From: Acanthamoeba lenticulata
Lineage: Eukaryota; Discosea; Longamoebia; Acanthamoebidae
Length of the DNA stretch: 12,384 nt
Direction of reading: 5' to 3'
Assembly: GCA_002179805.1 (NCBI GenBank)
Contig: NAVB01005675.1
Location: forward strand, 1-12,384
A program made the translations under genes and the position numbers. Of this stretch, positions 1-6,270 are shown in pieces (within the stretch, counting starts at the first letter, position 1; each line of letters starts with the position of its first letter). Under the pieces are notes generated by a model. It searched no databases. It worked only from the letters and a program-made list of their open reading frames with translations, and was not told the origin of the DNA.

Positions 1-3000
1 GCGCGGCGGGCTTGGGCCCCGCTACGATCGCCCGTGTGGCGCTCGGGTTGGACCACACAGTGCGCGACTGCGCCTGCCGGTCGGCCTTGTCCGCAGAAGA
101 CTGGGGTCTGCTCGCACCGGCTTTTGTTTAGCGCAACAACAGGGCGGGCTGTGCTGCGAGGTGGTGTGGTACCGCTGCGGGGGCTGCGCAAGCGCCGGCT
201 CGAGGAAGGACTTGACCGTGGGCAGCGGGGGCGTGGAAGGGGGCGGCTGCATGCTGGCCCGGATTTGCCACACGTTGACCTCACGCTTCTCCTGCGGGCG
301 AAATTTGAGTATAAGGATTGTCTCTGCACTGACGTGGCAGGCAAGGAGGGTAGCGTACCTGGGCAAGCTCGAGCATGACCTCACGCACGATTTCGCGACA
401 CTCGCGGGCCAGCACCTGGTCGATCAGACTGTTGCTCCATGCCTCGGTTTCCAGCTTGCGGCCCTCCTGACGCGCCTTGCGCTCCTGCTTCTTCCTGTCG
501 CGCTCGAGGGACCGCGCTAGTTCCTCCTCCTGCTTGGCCTTGGCCTCGGCTGGCGTCAGGCGATCCACCACGAGGTCGACGTCAGCTCAACATATACTCA
601 AAAGGCAGAAAGCGCTCATGGGCTAGGGACTCACCTTGCTGTCGCTGCTGCTGTTCAAAAAGCTTGCGCTCGCCCTGCACCGTACGAGCAACGAGCTTCT
701 GGCAAAGATCGAGGATGACGTCTTCCATGATCTCCTGCGTGATTTCCTCTTCGAGCTGTTTCTGAATCTTGCGAAGGACTGCACGCGTATCGACATGTGA
801 CGTTAGCAACAAGCTCGAGTTCTTCCCCTTCTTGCCTGGAACTGTCTGACAGGAGTCCCACCTTTGACCTGCTGCTCCTTTTGGCGGCGCTCCTCGGCCT
901 CGGCTTCGAGCTGCTTCTTCTGGAGAGCCTACAGCCAAGCCCCAGGTGGTTAGCTCCGAAGTCGGCCTCCCCCAACGACGGGTTTGGGGATTGGTAGATA
1001 CCTGCTGCTGCTGTCGTTGCTTGGCGGCGGCAGCTGCCGCCGCGGCTGCCTTGGCCTTCTCTTCTTTGGCCTTCTCCTCGCGGGCCTTCTTCGCGGCCTC
1101 CTCCTTCTCCCGCTCCCTTTCCCTCTCGCGCTCCTTCTCCTTTTCCCTTTCTCTCTCCCTTTCCCTTTCCTTCTCCCTTTCCTTTTCTCTCTCCCTTTCC
1201 CGCTCCTTTTCCTTCTCCCTCTCTCGTTCTCTTTCCTTTTCCCTCTCCTTTTCCTTGGCCTTCGCGGCGGCCGAGCGAGGCGAGGTCGCCTGTGGCTTGG
1301 CGGCTTCGGTCGCGCTGAGCTGCGCAGCTGAGGCCGCGCCAGAGGCAGCCGCGGCAGCGGGCGCCGGCCCGCGCGGGGACTTGGCCTGAGCTCCAGCGCC
1401 ACCGGCGGTCACGGCGGAAGGAGCAGGAGCAGCAGCGGGGGCTTCCTTCTCGCCAGACGGCGCGACGTCCTTTGCCTTAGCTCGCATGGCCTTGACGTTC
1501 TGAGCCTCAGCAATGATCGCGGCTTCACGCTTCCTGCGAGCTGTGCATGACGCGATCGTAAGACTTCTGAAGTTTGACGCCAGTTTTCGTGATGGTAGAA
1601 AGAGGAAAGGGGAGGGTACGGTCTGAGTACATACTTTCCTCATCCTCCACAGAAGCAAGGGCCTCCTGCGGCTGCCCACGCCAACAACCAGCCAAGACGC
1701 CGTCCAGTCAAGGGTCTGTTGAACGGCAAGAAGGAAATATGTGGGGAAAGTAGACGTACAATGGTGACCAGTGGTGGCAACATGTCCGAATCACTGTCAA
1801 GGCTTAGGCCCTCGCGCTCGAACAGCTCGCCAAAAATGCGACGTTCCATCGACAAGAGCTAATCATCGAACGACAGCACAGACCAACCGGCTCCAAGTGT
1901 GAGAAGACTACAAACTGAGAAAAGCAAGAAAAAAAGTCGGGGCACAGGCGTGTTGGCCAAACGCACCTCCTTTTGTGGCACGATGTCTAGTGCTGACGCT
2001 CGGCGTGAAGGATGACCATCGTCATAATCGCCCACGCTGCCTCCACGCTGCCTCTGGCGCTGAGCAGCCTTCTTCTTCTTCCTCTTCTTCTTTTTCTTCT
2101 CCGTCTTGCTCTGCAGAGACACGCACGACCGACCGACCCTGAGAAAAACCGAAAAAGGGATGGTGGGCCGGACGGTAGACGGCCGCACGCACCGAGGCCA
2201 TGCCCTTGGAGAGATCGGGCGCGACGACGCTAGGGAACTCGTAGTCGAGAGGCGGGAGCTGGCCAGCCGCGGGCAGTACCGGGTAGATGGCATCCGAATA
2301 GAAGAGCTTGGTGAAGAAGTTGCCCAAGTGGTCCTGCTCCATGTCTGCGTAGGGCGGTTCGTGAGGCGAACATGATGAAACATCAAGAAGAACGCAAGGG
2401 AACCTTCGGTGAGAGATCGCAGGAGTCGTTCGAGGTCCTCGAAGCGCTCTGGGTGAGCTCCACGTAGGTGCAGATAGAACGCCGCTCTGGACGTGAAGCG
2501 AGCGCCGTCCAGCTTACACTCGACTTGACCTGGGGCGTTACGCGTTCAAGAATGAGCGATAGCTACAGTCACTCAGTGAGCTTTTGCCATGACGGTCATG
2601 CTTACCACCGGCGAGGTTCCTCATCCAGTCGTTGGAGTAGTCATAGATCAAATCCTTAATTGCCTGCCTACGGCGCGAATCCTACCACGAGACACGCCGC
2701 TTAGCTGAGGGAGGAGGGCGCATTCGCTATTGAAAAAGAAGGGAGAGTGGTACTGTGACGACGCTCCCATCACAAATGTCGAACATCTCGAGAAATTCAA
2801 AGGCTCCTGCGGCGTGTTAGCAGGGGCGGTACCGAAATGGGGAAGCGTAATGTGATGGTTGCGTACGTTTCTCGGGGATGGTCTGGAAGAGGAAGGGCAC
2901 GCGCGGAACCTTGAGGCCCATTCCGTAGCACAGATCGTCCTTGGTGCCATTGCCATAAATTTTCTGAAAGAAGTTGTGATATTGCAGGCTCTCCTTGAAC

Positions 3001-3008
3001 TCTACCAT
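1..3008 (-). CDS. Unrecognised multi-domain helical protein, 14 exons, 3' end beyond the window
   Basis: I do not recognise the family. Exons in transcript order: 3008-2867, 2806-2754, 2681-2606, 2529-2404, 2344-2193, 2110-1967, 1858-1760, 1665-1631, 1533-1002, 928-862, 778-635, 585-359, 291-173, 107-<1. They join in phase to at least 674 residues, starting at the ATG at 3008. Residues 1-90 look folded (NFFQKIYG, EFLEMFDICDG, IYDYSNDWMRNL). Residues 95-116 have C2H2 spacing but read C-x2-D instead of C-x2-C. Lys-rich 185-197 could be a nuclear signal. An Ala/Pro linker (about 300-366) leads to a long E/K/R helix (about 367-440) and poly-Gln. Two amphipathic helices follow (EEITQEIMEDVILDLCQKL, about 485-503; DQVLARECREIVREVMLEL, about 579-597), vaguely like the helices of Sac3/GANP that bind Sus1 and centrin, but no Sac3 domain is visible. 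It lies downstream of, and on the same strand as, the phosphatase gene. Exon structure is well supported; function is unknown. Confidence 0.72.
1101..1256 (-). repeat. Purine-rich tract encoding a K/E/R single alpha helix
   Basis: This CT-rich stretch on the plus strand encodes, on the minus strand, about 50 residues made almost wholly of Glu, Lys and Arg inside exon 9 of the left-hand gene. Continuous E/K/R composition without hydrophobic heptads is typical of stable single alpha helices rather than true coiled coils. The Ser/Phe/Leu-rich plus-strand frames are its shadow. Confidence 0.8.
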
Positions 3009-3192
3009 CTTGTTCCCTCGGCCTCGTCGTTTGCCGAAGAAAGCCGATGCTTTTGCGCACAGCCGAGTGCGCTACCAATGCACAGAAATCAATTGAATGG
3101 AATGTGTGTTTTCCCCTTGCAAAAGGAAGAAAATATACAAGAAAAAAAAGGCAACACCAGGAGCCCGAGACAGGCGCGACAGACAGGCTCGA

Positions 3193-4325
3193 CTACAGGT
3201 TCTTCTTCTCTTCCTCATCCGAAGATGTGATGGCGTCGTCAGATGAGGCCGTGGCGGTGCTTGAGCCAATCTCAGGGATGCTGGCTGGAGCCTTGTCGTC
3301 ATCCTGCGGCGGGAGAGTGTCCCAAAAGTCAAACACCACCCGACGCTTCCACACGTTGGGCGACACCTGCGGCCTCTTCTTGATCAAGTGAAGCTGCGCT
3401 GCTTCGGGCTTCACTCCGGGATATCTGCCGAACAAAAAAACAAGAGAGAGAGAGAGAGAGAAGACATGAGCGTTTGTCCTTCCCCGATGAGGAAGATCGT
3501 CATGGGTGGAGCGGCCTCACCTCTCGATCAGATAGCACAAGACGATAGTGGTGCTGCGACCCCTGCCCGCCTTGCAGTGCACTGTTGTTGTTGTTGTGGG
3601 ACAAGGCAGAACGCATCAAGTTGTGGTACTAGGTGGAAGCGTTCGTGCTGATCAGATGAGCGGGCATGTACCGTAGATGCTGTCGCCATTGTTGGTATGC
3701 TTGCGCATGAAGGTCAGGGCCGCCCGTACGTCCTCGAGGGTCGGCGGAAAGTAGTCCACAATGGGAATCCTGTACAGCAGAGAGGGCGAATGGGTCAGAC
3801 ATCTCTTACGCGTGAAAACGTTCAGTGTCAACGGGGTACCTGAGCTGCTCGATGCCATAGCGCTTGTAGGTCTGCACGGGGCCCTCGTACTCATCGCAGG
3901 TGTTGACCACACCACGCACACCTTGGTTGTAGAGCAAGGGGACGTGCCTGCCGAGGGTTGTTAAGGAGAGTCAGCGTGCGCGAGCAAGCACAACTGAGCC
4001 CCACGAAAGTGAAGCGGTGTAGGCACCAGTAAAAAGGCAGGGCGCCCAAAATGACAGAGTCGTCAACGCGATCCCACCAGTTGCCTGCCCCCATCGTTTA
4101 GAATATTCCATTGAGCTCATAGAGAATAGTTTTCAACATGCGTGCATCGTTTATGGTGAAGAGACGATAATGCGTACGGAATTTGGTTGGCCAGAGGTAG
4201 TAGAGCGTAACGTTGTAGATTAGGGTGGGGTAAAAAAGTACCCTCGCGATCCACATCGCCATGAAGTGGGGAGCCCACCCGAGCGGCTCCTTCCGGTAGT
4301 GCTTCGGCCGTACGTGTTCAGACAT
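3193..4325 (-). CDS. PTPMT1: PTPMT1-like phosphatidylglycerophosphate phosphatase (dual-specificity fold), complete
   Basis: Exons in transcript order: 4325-4178, 4084-4027, 3947-3840, 3769-3672, 3581-3521, 3424-3193. They join in phase to 234 residues. The start is the first ATG (4325); the frame runs on upstream without another ATG. The N-terminus carries the family's hydrophobic anchor (ARVLFYPTLIYNV, about 26-38), then NWWDRVDDSVILGALPF (51-67). IPIVDY (106-111) holds the likely general acid Asp110. The P-loop is VHCKAGRGRST with Cys140 and Arg146 (C-x5-R), split from the upstream strand by an intron. Known of the family: it removes the phosphate from phosphatidylglycerophosphate at the mitochondrial inner membrane on the way to cardiolipin. 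Odd: a Ser/Asp/Glu-rich tail (about 205-234) not needed for catalysis, making it longer than the roughly 200-residue animal protein. The gene is divergent from the 211-aa gene. Family call is firm; mitochondrial location is inferred. Confidence 0.93.
3443..3461. repeat. (AG)n microsatellite in phosphatase intron 5
   Basis: Nine AG dinucleotides lie inside the 96-base intron 3425-3520. Read on the minus strand this is a CT run ahead of the TTCGGCAG acceptor, so it probably serves as the polypyrimidine tract. Confidence 0.85.
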
Positions 4326-4701
4326 GCCAGGCCCACCGGTGCGCACGCAGATGCTCGTCTGTGTCAAATAACGAACGGAAAGCGGCTTTCACAGTTTTCC
4401 ACAGTGAAAACCTTTTTTTTAATATTTCTATCTTTTTGACGCCACAAATCGGTTGGAGGTCTAGACAACGCGACATGCTGCACGCGTTGTTGGTCCTTAT
4501 TGGATCAAGCGGCCGCGTCGTTTTCGAGAAAGAATGGGTCAAAACGATAGCCGGGGTATGTGCCCTGCCTCTTGCTCCTTTTTTCAATTTAATTTTCATT
4601 TTGGAGATTAAACGTAAAATGTAACTCTCTGCATACAGAGAGCTACGCTTTATGGCGGCCTGCTTACAACCATCCAAACACTGTCCAAGCAAAGCCTTGC
4701 C
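4326..4701. promoter_or_regulatory. Divergent intergenic region between the phosphatase and the 211-aa gene
   Basis: The two start codons (4325 minus, 4702 plus) face away from each other across 376 bases, so this stretch must hold both promoters and 5' UTRs. It is clearly more AT-rich than its flanks, with a T-run at about 4412-4420 and an AT-rich block at about 4582-4620. A perfect 7-bp inverted repeat with a 4-base loop sits at 4625-4642 (CTCTCTG / CAGAGAG), about 60 bases before the plus-strand ATG. I see no convincing TATA box or other named element. Confidence 0.5.
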
Positions 4702-5878
4702 ATGCACCCCTCCTACATCGAATACGAGCACGGTAAGGCCCTTCTTCCCTTGTACCTTTCCTCCGCGTCCATCCTCCCTGCCCTCACTGGGCCAGTCCAA
4801 TGCCGCACCGCTGATGGCTACTCCTGCGTCAGTGGCGGTTACGGTGGTGCTGGACGCCGACTACGAGAAGACCAGCATGGTCTGCGCCCTTTTTCATGAT
4901 ATTGACGATGTACGTTTCGTCCTTGAAGCCGCGTGTCTGGTCGCGTATTGCCTCTCACTTGGACTCTCCTTGTTTTGGTGGGGCAGGGGCCCGACTTTGG
5001 CCGGCTGATCGCCAAGGCCATCCTCGCCGGTTTCCTCAAGGAGTATCCCGAGTTCACCGCGGGTACGCCGCGCACTCTAATAGACGCAGCCCCCTGTTGC
5101 CACACAGCGCAAGGGACTAACGCGCCTTCACAGCCGCCCGCAAGCCGGCGATTCAGACCCAAAAGTTCTCCAATTTTGCCAACAAGCTCGTGGATATCAT
5201 CTCCAACGCTACGCAGTCCATCCTCAACCAGCGTGCGTTCTCTCCCCTTCACTTAGTTTATGCACCGCTTGGGCCTCATGAGCGTCAGGGCTCTGCTTCA
5301 TTCGCTTGCTGCGCAGTGAAAATGAAGCACAAGGGCCTCGTAAGCTCGCTCCTTCTCTTTGACGAGGGCCAGCAGCCCGTCACCTCCGGTACCCTCGTGC
5401 TTCTGTGCATTAATTAGCAGAGCCATGGGGCTCAGATTTTTGCGCGCAGGGAAACTGGACGATCATGTGGGCGTGGTGGCTAACCTGCAGGCCCTCATCA
5501 CCTTCTCTGACGGCATCAGTATGTTTGGCTCAGCGGCTTCATCCCCCTCCCATCTCTTTTTTGGCTCTAAACGGTTGATGCTCTGTGTGTGACACCTCTA
5601 GTGTCGGAACGGCAGGACGTGGCGCAGTCGATCACACTGGAGATGTCCGAGAAGATCGTGTTCATCCACCGAATACGAAATGGGCGAGCATCGCTCGTAT
5701 CCATCTGCAAGAAATCGATCAAGAAGAGCATCCACCTCCAGTACATCGAAGAAACCGTCACCCTCCTGGAAAAACGTACGTACCAAGCCCAACATCATCG
5801 CTCCTCTTTTTCGTTACCATCTCACGTGATTTGTGCGCAGTATTCGTGCTGCAGTCCAACCTGATGGCCGACCACTGA
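4702..5878 (+). CDS. Unrecognised 211-aa alpha/beta protein, 8 exons, complete
   Basis: I do not recognise the family. Exons: 4702-4732, 4833-4909, 4987-5062, 5134-5232, 5317-5388, 5450-5518, 5602-5775, 5841-5878. They join in phase to 211 codons plus TGA at 5876. ATG 4702 was chosen because exon 1 joins exon 2 at CAG/TGGCGG to give HVAVTVVLDADYEK, a plausible first strand; starting at 4652 or 4814 would need the intron to be retained. No signal peptide or membrane span. Visible: strand VAVTVVLDA (11-19), helix around FGRLIAKAILAGFLKEY, helix NKLVDIISNATQSILNQ, then a strand GLVSSLLLFDEG, helix VGVVANLQALITF, strand KIVFIHRIRNGRASLVSICKKS broken by a turn, and a C-terminal helix. The strand-helix order in the second half is reminiscent of roadblock/longin-type small-GTPase regulator domains; that is only a guess. 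Gene structure is firm, function open. Confidence 0.82.
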
Positions 5879-5990
5879 GGCCTCTGTCCTCTTCCTCTTT
5901 TTGTCAAATATACCATCCACACCACAGTTGGCATTCCCCGTTTGTGAGCAGATGTGCCGGCGAGCAGATAAAGACAAAATCTTTACCTGC

Positions 5991-5994
5991 AAAA
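5991..5994 (-). terminator. Pol III T-run terminator of tRNA-Ala
   Basis: Reading the minus strand past the tRNA 3' end (6001), a TTTT run occurs six bases on, with a second TTTT at 5976-5979 as a back-up. Oligo-T close behind a tRNA is the standard RNA polymerase III stop. Confidence 0.75.
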
Positions 5995-6000
5995 TCGTAT

Positions 6001-6073
6001 TGGAGGAGAAGGGTATCGATCCCTTTACCTCTCGCATGCTAAGCGAGCGCTCTACCATCTGAGCTACACCCCC
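6001..6073 (-). tRNA. tRNA-Ala (anticodon AGC), intron-free
   Basis: The 73 bases fold as a complete cloverleaf: acceptor 6067-6073 with 6002-6008, D stem GCTC/GAGC, anticodon stem CTCGC/GCGAG with loop TTAGCAT (anticodon AGC at positions 34-36), T stem AAGGG/CCCTT, and discriminator A73. No CCA is encoded, as usual for eukaryotes. The A box TAGCTCAGATGG fits Pol III consensus; the B box reads GGATCGATACC. The T loop begins with A54 rather than T54, as also seen in some animal tRNA-Ala(AGC) genes, so it is not a defect. The acceptor stem has one G-T wobble (3-70) and one T-T mismatch (6-67). AGC, with wobble inosine, reads the GCT/GCC/GCA alanine codons. Confidence 0.96.
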
Positions 6074-6270
6074 TTATATCACTGTTGAGAAAAATTTTGC
6101 AAAATGAACTTTCAAAGAGATGCTCGCCAGCTTCCCTGCCGTTTTCTTTGTTGGTGCTTTTCGCTCTATCCCGGCCCGATCTACCATCGGTGCATCCATT
6201 TCGTTATTTAACGTGCTGGGGAAGCCGACCGATCTTCAATACGATCTAGAACCCACACTACGAGATTGCG

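Larger units (their letters stand above)
5879..6270. other. Intergenic region holding the tRNA gene and the acyltransferase upstream region
   Basis: 392 bases between the 211-aa gene and the acyltransferase, both on the plus strand. The only gene seen is the minus-strand tRNA-Ala at 6001-6073. Bases 5879-5990 would hold the 3' UTR and polyadenylation site of the upstream gene. Bases 6074-6270 hold an AT-rich patch at about 6083-6115 and otherwise nothing I can name; they should contain the acyltransferase promoter and 5' UTR. Confidence 0.6.

Noticed and set aside
946..1389. Plus-strand open frame rich in Ser, Phe and Leu
   Set aside because: It is the antisense shadow of the K/E/R helix tract; the minus-strand frame continues through well-phased exons on both sides.
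4652..4909. Earlier start at 4652 for the 211-aa gene, or a later one at 4814
   Set aside because: Both need the region 4733-4832 retained and give a Pro/Ser-rich leader or lose exon 1. The 4702 exon splices in phase and yields a sensible first strand.
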